Shown here: in pieces, positions 48,615 through 59,041 of the stretch
How positions within the stretch are numbered: position 1 is the stretch's first letter
Layout of the letters: the number at the start of each line of letters is the position of its first letter
From: Jackrogersella multiformis
Taxonomy: Eukaryota > Ascomycota > Sordariomycetes > Xylariales > Hypoxylaceae
DNA length: 64,000 bases
Reading direction: 5' to 3'
Assembly (NCBI GenBank): GCA_902806575.1
Contig: CADCXD010000018.1
Coordinates: 3,534,001 to 3,598,000 of the forward strand
Translations under genes and position numbers: made by a program
Notes under the pieces: model-generated
What the model saw: the letters and a program-made list of their open reading frames with translations, nothing else
Told to the model about the DNA's origin: nothing
Database searches by the model: none

Positions 48615-50388
48615 CTTCGAAAGCCGGACCGGAGTGAATTTCGAGAGATACCCAATGTTGCTTGTACCAAAATATAAAACCCTAGCTGGCACTCGACGCC
48701 CTTGCTAAACCATGTACATAAGTGAATACCACGCAATGATATGCGAGACCTGATACTGATCAGGTCGCTGATTTATTAAATCTCTTCCGTTCCCCTCGTG
48801 ACTGAACCATATAGGCATAAACCTGTGGGTGCTCGTATTTGTCTCTTACAACTCTAACTTTTCCCTTGTCTCCTCCATGACTTTGAATAGAGTGCTGCTA
48901 TAAATGGAATATAAATAGAATATAGGACCAAACATTTTTTTCCAGGTACAGCGCAAGCTCAGCGCTCGGAGCTCGGTTAGGCTTGCTTGGGTATGAAGAT
49001 TTAAATAGATAGGTACCTTATGTAGGTTGCGCGTAGTCTAATCTGGTTAAATGACATCTGACATGTCAAGTCTCAAAATCCTTTGAATCTGAGACGTTAA
49101 CCATTTTGAATATACACTATATTCGAGCCATCCATCAGGCGATGATGGTATGATTAGTTCTCGAAGCTGCTAACCCGCTAAACCTCTGATATAAAGTAGT
49201 TTTCCCTATACTTTACACGTACTATAAAGCAGGCTTTCTTGGTAGGTACCCAAGCTGTAGTTAACAAAGAGGCCAGAGCCATATACTAGGTACATATCGG
49301 TTCGGTCGGAATAGCGGCATGTGCTTAGGTACTGAACGATACACACATACCCCTACCATGTATGTACCTAGTGTAGAATGTATGTACAACCTAACATCCC
49401 AATACCCAGCCAAGATTTCCTTCATGATACGAGCAATCCTCGGCATCTACCGACACATGGGAAGGACGTCACGCTATCTCTACCTAGGTAATGTACACAC
49501 AAACTTGGCTTTCCATTTTCCTTTCTGATCCTATCCCATCCCATCCTATCCTATCCTAGAAGTGCTGCCGCATAACACCTAGCGATCGTATGAACCCTCC
49601 CGTCCAACGCCCCGTTAAGAAGCCACCCGGAACAAATAATCCAGCACCTACCTAGGGACCTACCTGCCTACCTAAGTACGCAGCTCACCCAACACCATCA
49701 CCGTTAAGCATCACCCATGGCGCCTAGCACCTCCAGCACATCCACCAAGCCCCAAGACCAACGCGGCAAGGCGTCTGCCGCACAAACCCGCCATCCCATT
49801 AGAAAAATGGACATATTCCTAAGCGACGGTTGCCATTCTTATACCATCCCGTCGTCGCCGCCGCCGCCACCACCTCGATATTTCACGAACGGGAATGTGC
49901 TCCTTCCCTTCCTCTTTCCCCCTTCCCTTCCCCTACCCGATCTCACGCCTACCTCCCTACCACGAGTCAGCAAACCACCATACCATTTATAAACAACCTC
50001 TTTTCTGTGTTCCTCCGGCCTATAAAAGCCATCCAGGTCAAACCAAATCATACGACCATGATCCCATCTCGTAGCCAAATCACGAATAGCTGAATCGGAC
50101 ACATCAATCGAGATCACACCCTCACAACATGGGAAACGCAGCAGGCAGGGCCGATCACTGAAGGACAACAATGACCAGATCAGAGACGCGACGTGGTTCT
50201 TTAACAAATCTTGCTCGGTTGGTATTGATCATCCCGCATTGAGCGGGGTCTCCGCAGAGCCGAGCTGCGGCCCTCATCTAGTCATGCAGTTGTAGATATC
50301 GTCACCCCCTAACCCCCTCCTTACACCCCGCGGCCAAGTTCTCGGCTTTTAGTAGTAGTACATACGATATACGAATCTCTACAACCTT
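48615..50388. other. Spacer downstream of ALG7
   Basis: No convincing gene. Several frames of 60-120 codons (for example 49717-49992 plus and 50207-49839 minus) overlap each other on opposite strands over proline-, arginine- or glycine-rich low-complexity DNA. A short pentanucleotide-like run (CCTAT/CCCAT) lies at 49528-49557 and CCTAGG-type words at 49236-49370 and 49645-49675. Confidence 0.5.
49528..49557. repeat. Short CCTAT/CCCAT tandem run
   Basis: Six imperfect 5-base units, directly visible (TCCTATCCCATCCCATCC and onward). Simple sequence only. Confidence 0.7.
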
Positions 50389-50806
50389 TTAGACTCCGTT
50401 TCCCCCAGTCTCTGCGACTGCCTGATCCTTTAGAGTCGTGTTGCCCGTCAACCGCGAATCACCGGTAGCCGGAATGGTCCGGTCGTCAGCATCCAATCCA
50501 GCCCGAGTCAAGTCAAAGCCAAGCCGTATAAGAGCCCTTACGCCCGACCACGTGAAAAGAAAAGTCCGATTCCATATGAATCTGTCGATTGCGAAATAAA
50601 CCGATCTCTTCTGCAAAGTAACCTCATGTCAATACCCCATCACGAACCACCCCGTACACCATTTAATACCTTCCTCAACGCCTGCCACAGAAAACAATGC
50701 TGCTCCCTCCCATCCGACATGTAAGCCACTTCCGCATCCCAGTCGATTCGCACCAAGACCCCTGACCGAGGCGTAGCTAAGAAGAGATATGTCTGACTGT
50801 GGGAAA
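50389..50806 (-). CDS. Possible small gene, two 3' exons visible
   Basis: Unrecognised. On the minus strand, an exon opening after a strong acceptor (CTACTTTCCCACAG, with a TGATAAC branch-like word upstream) reads QTYLFLATPRSGVLVRIDWD and ends ALRK at about 50674. A GT...TTTGCAG intron (about 50673-50615) then leads in frame to KRSVYFAIDRFIWNRTFLFT and on to a stop at 50389. The residue mix looks like a real, partly membrane-associated protein, and both joins keep the frame. No first exon with an ATG in the needed phase was found between here and the SET3 stop at 50912. The gene may be incomplete, may start elsewhere, or may be a chance frame in the SET3 3' region. No family is suggested. Confidence 0.3.
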
Positions 50807-50911
50807 GTAGGATGGTGGGGATGTTATCAAGCACTGGTAGCTAAGCTAGAAATCGAATGGCTCCACTATATATCGCAAACATCTCCGACAAATCGTTCGC
50901 ATTTGAATGAT

Positions 50912-53713
50912 CTAGTCCGTGTTTTTGTCGCCGACCGAGGGTTCGAGCATCACCGTGTCCGTTGAGGTAGGTGACTTGGCCTCCTCTACAACTGTAGTAG
51001 GTGGTTTCAACGGAGGTCCCGACGGCTTCGCCGCAGCAGCCTTGTTCATCCTGCTTTTCGTGTAATCGCTTAAACTGAGCTTCTTCTTGATCGGACTAGG
51101 CTGAATCGCGACGCCATTAACCGACGTTGATGGGAAGGGGCTGGGCAGATTGCTGGTAGAGAAGGGAGACTGGGTCAAGGTACCGGTCGCGGACATTGGA
51201 GTCGTCGCATTTGTGTGTGTGGAGCTGTTAAATACAGGAACAGGAGGCATCAGGACACGTAATTCAGGCGACTTATTCTTGACTGGCGCAGTCATTGCTG
51301 CGATTGTAGCCACAGGAACCGTACTCTCCTTGGGCAATGTAGATGGTGCATCGGTCATGGGCGTATCGGTGGACAAATCTACTGGCGGTGGTGTTGGGCT
51401 GTCCTGCTTTGCCGCTTCTGGAATTGTTGTCCGCGAACTTTGCTCCGTCTTGGGCGAATCTAGTTCCATTTTGACCAGAGCTGGCACGACCGAGGTAGGT
51501 GAGGCAGTAGGAAATACTCTTTTTCGATCCTCATCAGCTCGTAAACGATGCCGTGTTTCTAGCAAGCGTTTCGATAGGGACACAACACGTCGCTTTGGTT
51601 TCGAAGTCTGTCTGGTACTGCTAAACCATTCCCCTTCGACCGGATCTGTTTGGACGGACACGTCGCGGTATTCTGGACGGGGTCCCTGCGAAGAGTGTCG
51701 TGAAGGAAGTCGAGTAGAGCCATTCCGTGGATCGTGGTGTTTAAAATGGTTGGGCGTAGTGGGTGATATTGCGCTGGATGGCGAACCTGACATACTTCGT
51801 GAGGTACCAGTATCGACGTAGCGACGCTCCAGGACGCCATTAGGGACTCCGGTTGAATGGCTCGACGAACCCCTTGGCTTGGACTTGGTGGTTGGAGTAG
51901 AATTACTAGTGCCATCCGATATTCGCTTTTTCTTCCGTAGAGGTTGTTGCTGCTCCATGCGCCGAAATGAATCTTCAACCATTTGAACCTTTCGTTTGTC
52001 TCTATCGGTAAGTTCTGTTAGTACGCCCAACGTATCAAAAGAACCTTGCCGTGGCGCGGGAGTCATATCTCGACTAGGAGGTTTACTATGCGATGAACCA
52101 GAGTCGTTGTCCACCCCATCGTCGCCGTGACCTTCACTAGCGGCACGGCTATTGGTTGCATGGCCAGTGCTTGTCGGCGAGATGGCGTTTGTTTTGGCCT
52201 TTTTCGACTTCTTTCTGGTACCTTTGATATCTTTGGATTGCTGGTGTGGTCTCGTTATGTAGTTCCGATGGAAGCGAGTAAATGCGCAACCCTCTCCTAA
52301 ATCGCACGCACACCCGCCGTATTCGGTAAGGATGGCATGAACCCACGAAGCGATGCTTTGATACGTCTCCGTCTCCTTCTCAGAGTAATGTGGCTGCGTA
52401 CCAGCTTCCTCGTCTCCAAGACCAAGCAACTGTTCCCATCTTCGTGCCACATCCTTCTGGAGATTGAATTCCCACGGGATAGTGATCTGTTCGGAGGGTA
52501 CTATGCGTCGATCGGCCACAAGCCAAAAGTGATACTCGGAGCTGTCGGATAAATATGTGTCTAACACTGCATTCGGCTTGCAACTTCGCCGTACATAACG
52601 AGCATAAGAGCCTTCCTTTCGTGTGTCGATATAGATAGGGAGCATCGGATGGAAAAAGACAAATGGGAGTGGAGAGCTTAATTCTTGCCAGCGATTATCT
52701 GGATCTTCGCAATAGTCTTTTTGTATGCCAATCTGACCGTTCAGTTCTATTAAAGGGACGTCTTTGTCGATGGTTTCCGAAGTCGTTAGATATTGTGAAT
52801 GTACGAAAGTATCCGGCCCAACAGCTACTTTCTTGGAATCTACCCGCGGTGATACTTTGATCGAGTGGATATTGGGCGGCAAGGATTGGAAAACATCGTC
52901 GAAAGCGCACCCTGTTTCTGCCCTCAATTTGTCATGATCCCGCAGCCACAAGGATAAAACGTTCGAGATGGAAAGACTAGCGAATGAATTTGTTTGTACA
53001 ATAGAAACATCGCGGTCATCTTTGTATAGATTTAAGAAAGCACTCGAGTATTGCATCTCAAGCTCATGAGGGAGATCTGGAGGTGTTGTAGCAGGACTGG
53101 GCGGATGACCATGGGGATTCCCAGGCTTTTGGCCGTATGAAGGGCTGCGTTTCGGATTCTGCGAGCTGATGGACTGGCTCGGCCGGTGGGTACTTTTAGA
53201 TTTTTTATGTTGATGAATGGAGGTGTGGTCATGTGTATATTTTGAGTTGGTATCGGAACTTGTGTGTCCATTCGGTGTTAAATCTGTTGGTTTGGCCTTC
53301 TTTTTATTATTCTTCGGAGGAGGCCGTTTGACTTTCCTCTCGGACGCCTCTATCGTGCTAGGCTTACTCCTTCTTAATTGTTGTCGTTCACAGGCGCCTT
53401 GGCGATCAAGTAGTCGAGGTTTGCAATCAGCACAAGAGTGGGCGAAATCTTTTTGCAAGGCCTCGTCGACATTTAAGGGGTAATAGCATTCGATATGTTG
53501 CCAGGTATCGCATATTTCGCAATAGATCGTGTTCCCGTCATCGTCAGTAAAGTCACAAATGCACTTGATCGTGTAGGGTTCTTCCTCGATCGGCGCCTGG
53601 ACCTTATTGGAGACATGATTCGGTAAGGCAGGTGTGGATTTGGGACTGAGGACGGCCGCCGTCTGACTCGGGGTCACTGATTGCGTCGGCAAGGATGGGA
53701 TCCTGTCAGTCAT
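50912..53713 (-). CDS. SET3: Set3-type PHD and SET domain protein
   Basis: Single exon of 933 aa. A C4HC3 PHD finger occupies residues 51-97 (Cys51/53, Cys65/68, His73/Cys76, Cys94/97; CDTWQHIECYYP). This type binds histone H3 K4me2/3 in Set3 and MLL5 proteins. A basic, Lys/Pro-rich linker follows to about residue 215. The SET domain lies at about 290-420, with YARYVRRSCKPNAVLDTYL and WLVADRRIVPSEQITIPWEF. In place of the usual NHS of active methyltransferases it reads RRS, as in the Set3/MLL5 group, which are thought not to methylate. Yeast Set3 is the scaffold of the Set3C histone deacetylase complex. The last 450 residues are Ser/Thr/Pro-rich and disordered, which accounts for the open shadow frames opposite. 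Long for a Set3 protein, but usual for filamentous fungi. Confidence 0.93.
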   Translation of the reverse strand: MTDRIPSLPTQSVTPSQTAAVLSPKSTPALPNHVSNKVQAPIEEEPYTIKCICDFTDDDGNTIYCEICDTWQHIECYYPLNVDEALQKDFAHSCADCKPRLLDRQGACERQQLRRSKPSTIEASERKVKRPPPKNNKKKAKPTDLTPNGHTSSDTNSKYTHDHTSIHQHKKSKSTHRPSQSISSQNPKRSPSYGQKPGNPHGHPPSPATTPPDLPHELEMQYSSAFLNLYKDDRDVSIVQTNSFASLSISNVLSLWLRDHDKLRAETGCAFDDVFQSLPPNIHSIKVSPRVDSKKVAVGPDTFVHSQYLTTSETIDKDVPLIELNGQIGIQKDYCEDPDNRWQELSSPLPFVFFHPMLPIYIDTRKEGSYARYVRRSCKPNAVLDTYLSDSSEYHFWLVADRRIVPSEQITIPWEFNLQKDVARRWEQLLGLGDEEAGTQPHYSEKETETYQSIASWVHAILTEYGGCACDLGEGCAFTRFHRNYITRPHQQSKDIKGTRKKSKKAKTNAISPTSTGHATNSRAASEGHGDDGVDNDSGSSHSKPPSRDMTPAPRQGSFDTLGVLTELTDRDKRKVQMVEDSFRRMEQQQPLRKKKRISDGTSNSTPTTKSKPRGSSSHSTGVPNGVLERRYVDTGTSRSMSGSPSSAISPTTPNHFKHHDPRNGSTRLPSRHSSQGPRPEYRDVSVQTDPVEGEWFSSTRQTSKPKRRVVSLSKRLLETRHRLRADEDRKRVFPTASPTSVVPALVKMELDSPKTEQSSRTTIPEAAKQDSPTPPPVDLSTDTPMTDAPSTLPKESTVPVATIAAMTAPVKNKSPELRVLMPPVPVFNSSTHTNATTPMSATGTLTQSPFSTSNLPSPFPSTSVNGVAIQPSPIKKKLSLSDYTKSRMNKAAAAKPSGPPLKPPTTVVEEAKSPTSTDTVMLEPSVGDKNTD

Positions 53714-54586
53714 AATCTAGCATTCACCCCAAGAGGTGATTGTCGGTGAGGTATACGAAGGAGATGGCGTTTTATCGTAGAAGCCCGGATGGCATGACGA
53801 CGAATCCGGGTTTGACGTGCCTGTAGCCGATTTCAAGGGACTCGAAAATTGGAGGGCCGTCTCGTAGAAGGGTCATGTGTCGCTGTCGAAAGGGTAGCAA
53901 ATGCAGGAGCGCGTCGCGTTGAGCAATGTGTGTTGTTGTTATTGACAAGTACAATATTCTTGACACGTCCGGACTCGAAATACAGTCGCAGAACACACAA
54001 AGGATAGATAGCACGGTCACGGGAGACAAAAGGAAATTCGATGTTTTATTGTATAACAGACGAAAGGGTGTTATCGTCTGACCGTAGATACCGAGGAAAT
54101 AGTATGTAACGATAGTACGTGTTGGACAGATAGAATGAAGTCTTGAGGACGTGTTCGCGAGAAAGGCGTGGCGACTGGAAATGACAAATTCGAAATTTTT
54201 CGTAAATCTTTTGCCCTTTTTCCTTTACTTGGGGAAGAATGCGCCTCGAAGGAGAAAGGAATTGGGGCGTGTCGAAGGTAAATGACGAGTTCGGAATTAA
54301 GTTGAGTTGATGAGTATCTCGAAAAGTCCGACGTTCGAGTCTCAAGGAAAATGTAATTCGTGTTTGACTTTGTCGCAGAGAACGAAGGCGAGGGCGGATG
54401 AGGGATGAGAGAGAATTGAGGAGTATGAGAAGGGAGAGGTAGAGCCAAGTAGAGCCAGGCAAGAGAGAGAGTTGGCGGGTGGGAATGGGAAAGAGAGAAT
54501 GCGCGCCAAAGAGATTACCTACCTAGGTACCTTCTACCACCAATCTAGCCAATCCAGCCCAGTCTCTCTTCGTAACTTCTTGCTGG

Positions 54587-54642
54587 GTGCTGGATGCTGG
54601 GTGCCAGGTGCCAGGTGCTAGGTAGGTGCTAGGCTGGCCCTG
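54587..54642. repeat. Minisatellite of GGTGCTAG/GGTGCCA units
   Basis: About seven imperfect 7-8-base units in a row (TGCTGGGTGCTGGATGCTGG and onward to GGTAGGTGCTAGG). Directly visible and non-coding. Confidence 0.7.
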
Positions 54643-55065
54643 CTGCAAGAGCGGAGAGGGAGCGCGAACGTTCCAGGTTGCAGGGCACCTGCAGCTCTCT
54701 CACTGACAATTTTAAGTAGTGGTGCGTGCATCAGCACCAATTGGCGTGGCTCTTGCATTGGTTGGTAGTGGGAGTTGTGAGAGCAGGTGGGAGCGAAAGC
54801 GGGAGGAAAAGATACACGAAGTGCCTATGAAGTCAAGCACGGATGAGAAGTACTATTGTAGGTACATACTTATGTACTTGTACTTGTACAAGGAAAGAAA
54901 AATGGATGGGTACGGATTGCTATGGTGCAGCAGCAGTGCCCCATTTCTCTCTCTTGTGGCTGCTGCTGCCTCTGGTGTGTTTTCCATCTTCTGTTCTGGG
55001 TATGCGGGGGCCACTTGGAAGATTTTGGTACTGGGAACCACCAAAAAAAAGAGGAATACCCCGTC

Positions 55066-55086
55066 AAAAAAAAAAAAAAAAAAAAA
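55066..55086. repeat. 21-base homopolymer A run
   Basis: Uninterrupted A tract in the spacer upstream of SET3. It is preceded by shorter A runs and is not next to any recognisable retroelement. Confidence 0.85.
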
Positions 55087-58000
55087 CTCACTTGGGTTAT
55101 CAATCACGCCTACCTGTAAATGGTACAGCACTTGCAACCAATAAAAAGTGGAGAGAGCTCAAAAGAGGAAAAGAGAGAAGGAAGCGGAAGCGGAAATAAA
55201 ATGAAAGCGAGAATCGAGACATAACCAACCTGTTCTGCCTGTTGTACATTCATTAATAATGAGTAGGTGAGCGGACCATGATAAAACAACAAGAGATAAC
55301 GATAAGAGCATGGGCCATTCTGGATGGTTGAATGTTCCTGCACTGAGCTATAAAAAAAGGCAAAAGCATGAAGTGTGAAAAAAAAAAATTTCGAGGGAAG
55401 GACGGGAAAGTACGCGTGAGAGGAGCAAGCAAGAAACGCTGAGGAGAAAAAAAGGGAAGCCACTCACATGGAATGCATTGCATGTCCCTGCGCATTGGGC
55501 AATGCTCGAGATGGACACTAAGCCTGAAAAGGGCTGGTCCATTTGTGCATAAAATAGACGAATGAGAATAATTGCTTATGCTTATAGGTACCTTTTGCGA
55601 CTGGCGACCACTTGGTGTTAAGCATTCCAAGGCACCAAGAAATCGATTCCGGCTTTGATCACCACGGCTAAAAATTTATAGAAAATGGCGTGAGTGACAG
55701 AAGAGACTATTAGGTACCAATCATTTTTTTGTAGTGAGGAACTAAGTTAGATTGAGGATTGTTAGGTTAAGGGGTAATTTATGAGGACCATATTGGAAAA
55801 AGGGGATCATTCAATTTTAAGATCATTATCTGAATGATTTATTCGAGATGATAAGGGAGTTCAGAGAAAGAATTCATCTTTAAGTAAGTGGTAAGTAATA
55901 AGCTGCTGGGTAAATGAGAACAGCATAAATAGACGAACGACTGGAAAGCTGTGAATGATAATGTTGTCATAAGTAAAAGCCCATAATATGAGGGGAAAGA
56001 ATTTATGTTATGACGAGTTAGTAAAAGAGGTAGGTAACTTTGTCTGTAAGAAAGCTGGTTTAAGTTATCCTTGACACAGTGTGTTAGAGTAATTATTAGC
56101 ATAATTTAACTGGTCAGCTTGAATAAGAGCAAGGGTTCAAAATTCACAAGGACTTTTCTCATAACCGTAAAATACCTACATATGTACTTAGGTACGTACG
56201 AAACGGTTGTTTTCGTTACTGAAATATGTTAACGCAGTAAAGGCAAAATGCCATACACTTTTAACTGTTTTAAGTTAGTCGCATTATGTATTAACCCTTA
56301 ATTATCAAAAAGCTTCGTTATAATACCGTTTAATAATTCGAATAATAAGGTAACGACAATGCATAGTTACATAATGGTCTTTAAAATAAAGCACTTTGAA
56401 ATTGGAGTTTTATTAGATATTGCTCAAGCGTGAATGCGTGAATGCGGGAGAAAGAGTCCGGTTCATGCTCCGTGTCTGTATAATTGGATAGTTTGCTACT
56501 GGTAGGTAAGAGGACAAACTCAAGGGAATTTAATGTTCCGTTTGGTTGAGCAGGCTGAGTTGTCTTGGACTTGCGGCATTCTTCCTGCAAGATGATCGTG
56601 TGATATGATATCGAAAACTCTGTGCGATTCACAGACACAGCCAGCCATTGACAGGCTAGCAGAGCCTCGCTTTGTCGCAGAATATATAACACCTACATAC
56701 ACATTTGTATTGCCTTTTGACCGCCTTTTTAGCTACTACTATTCACCCGTCTGTTCCGTCTGCATGTGAGAGACAATACATAGTACCTAGGCAACTAGGT
56801 ATTAGGTACTGTATGTATGGCTATGCTATTAGTGTGCTCATCAATACGGCAAAGTGCTTTGAACGTTTCGACCAAGATCCGATGCTTGGATGACAAGGTG
56901 TCGATGGCCCTCGTTGGTTGTATCACGACCCAGAAATGCATGACATCGTGGCTATGCTTGTAGTCTGATCTCACATACCCAATCATCGGTCTTTGCAAAG
57001 TAGGGGAGGCCCTGTATGTAGTTTAGTCGCGCCAATGGACTTCAGCCCGTCGGGTGATGTATGTACCTAGTGTAGCTAAGTAATTGCACAAGTGGTCATT
57101 GCTCCTCGCTACCTAGGTACTTACCTAAGTACCTACTTACTTGTATATAAATTAAGCCCTGGAGGCGAATGTAAAATTTATGGTGGTGGAAGTGCCTTTG
57201 CGATTATGGAAGCATGTTAATAGTTGGATTTGCCTCTCACTTCTGTCTTCTGTCCTTTATGCCTCGTGCCGAGCCTTTGGCGCGTAGGATTCTAACCTTG
57301 TATATTAGGTAGGTGCTTAGGGTTAATTCGATTATAGTACATATTTATGTACGAACTGTACCTACCTATATGTATTTAATCCATAATGACTTTCAATGCT
57401 GCAAGGTTAGAAAGATGGCAAGGGAAGCGAGAACTCCATGACATTTACCATGCGTGTTAGCAGCTGTGTTACATCTAAATGCGGCCTAGACGCCAGATGC
57501 CAATTTGATCTATGTATTCATTTTTAGGCCTAGCTGGCCTTAGGTAGGTGCGACTTCGATATTCTGAGCGCAAGGAGTCCTGGACAACCTTAAAAGTTTA
57601 TCATAAATACCTAGGTACATTCTAACTTGGTAGAACCTTAAAGACCATGACACCTTTATTTACAGTAGCGAGTGAAATAAATTGATGTAACCGTTGCGTA
57701 TGCTACTTACTAATAGCCGATCCGACATAATTGCTTACGCACGTCCGGATGATTGCAGAACCATGTGCAAAACAAATAAGTGTTTGAAAACCGGCTCACA
57801 GCTTACGATTAAGCAATTGACAATAGCACAAGGGTGATATACCTACCTTAGGTACCTAGGTAAGTAAGTACCTATTACCTAGTAGTCAAGCGAGACATGG
57901 AACTAGAGAATAACCGACGATAAAAAAGAGCTCACCCCGCGATGTGTAATGCAGGTTTCCTATTTTGAGAGGTTTTATTTATAGGTACCTAAGCAAGACT

Positions 58001-59041
58001 GCTCCTCTCAAAGTAGAGCTTTGGGAATTGAACAAAACGGAGGAGAGACAAATGGGCTTTAATGCAGTGAAGGAAGGCATACAGGATGGAGGGGTTAAAT
58101 AGCAGGTTGTTTTGTACTAGGTGCCTACGTAGGTAGTAAGTAAGTTGCGATTTCGGATGTTGTGGTCCGATACTTAAGTACATTTGGATATCCCGTTTAC
58201 CATTCTTTTTACGGTAAGGCACTCTTAAAACTTAGCTTGGGCCATCGAAATCATTAAATCAAGTGACAATTAGACCCACCTTTTTACACTTCTTGTTGCC
58301 ACTAGGCAATGCAGCTAACGGAGTAAATAACACGAGCGATGAAAGCTAATTTTATGGATATATTTAAGTACTTAAGTACACATGTATGTAAGCGCTGTTT
58401 ACGAATACGGCTTACACTAGACATTTTATGAATGTTTTATGTACCTAGGTATATTAGTACGGAAATATTTAATAATCCGAGCCGTATTACTTTCCAGTTT
58501 GATATCGTGCGTTTAACGAATATATTTGTTTTAAAGCTTGCTTTCTAGGTAATTAAGCACCACTTACAGTTGTTCCACAGTTACACTAGGTAATCTCGAG
58601 ATATATAACTTTTTCTCGATTCCTATCTCTCAATTCTTACAAAGAGCAACCGACGTCGGCATCTTATAACCACCTCGTTTAAATATAGTATGCCTAGGTA
58701 CATAAGAAGAATACAAGTGTTACTTCTATGCTTATCCTAATAATTAAAAGTGTATATCACTTCTGACTCCTTGTCACTTATAATACTCCGCGAATATATC
58801 GATTAACTCATGTTATTCTCCTATCATTTATTTATGTCTATACCATACGCATTGTAACAGTATACCCGAACGGCTTGGTTACTATTGATTCATTAAACAT
58901 TAATAAACTAAACTCCGTCATCAGATAGTAACAATTCTCGAAATCCGGAGAGAAGTGATCATACCTAATACCGAAGTATCTAGGAAACTAATCGTGATAA
59001 AGGTTAAGGAGCTCACCGATGCCGTTAAATCCAACGGTCTG

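Larger units (their letters stand above)
53714..59041. other. Gene-poor spacer of 5.3 kb upstream of SET3
   Basis: No gene is supported. The first 1.5 kb (53.7-55.5 kb) probably contains the SET3 promoter and 5' leader; it has pyrimidine-rich frames without domains, a 7-8-bp minisatellite (54587-54642) and a 21-base A run (55066-55086). From 55.6 to 59 kb the DNA is moderately AT-rich and dotted with palindromic TACCTAGGTA words (for example near 57112, 57613, 57849 and 58442). No LTR, terminal inverted repeat, tRNA or conserved coding stretch was recognised. Confidence 0.55.

Noticed and set aside
49717..50207. Overlapping plus and minus frames of 91 and 122 codons
   Set aside because: Both cover the same proline/arginine/glycine-rich low-complexity DNA and neither shows a family pattern or supported splice sites.
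51150..51821. 223-codon plus-strand frame antisense to SET3
   Set aside because: It mirrors the low-complexity disordered tail of SET3 and has no features of its own.
54300..54350. GTTCGAGTC resembling a tRNA T-loop
   Set aside because: The flanking bases do not form a T stem, and no A-box or cloverleaf fits around it.
54046..54462. Two overlapping minus frames of 138 and 125 codons upstream of SET3
   Set aside because: They overlap in different frames and are rich in Ser, Arg and Leu from pyrimidine tracts; more likely the SET3 leader.
55066..55086. 21-base A run as a retroposed poly(A) tail
   Set aside because: No target duplication and no recognisable SINE or LINE sequence upstream on either strand.
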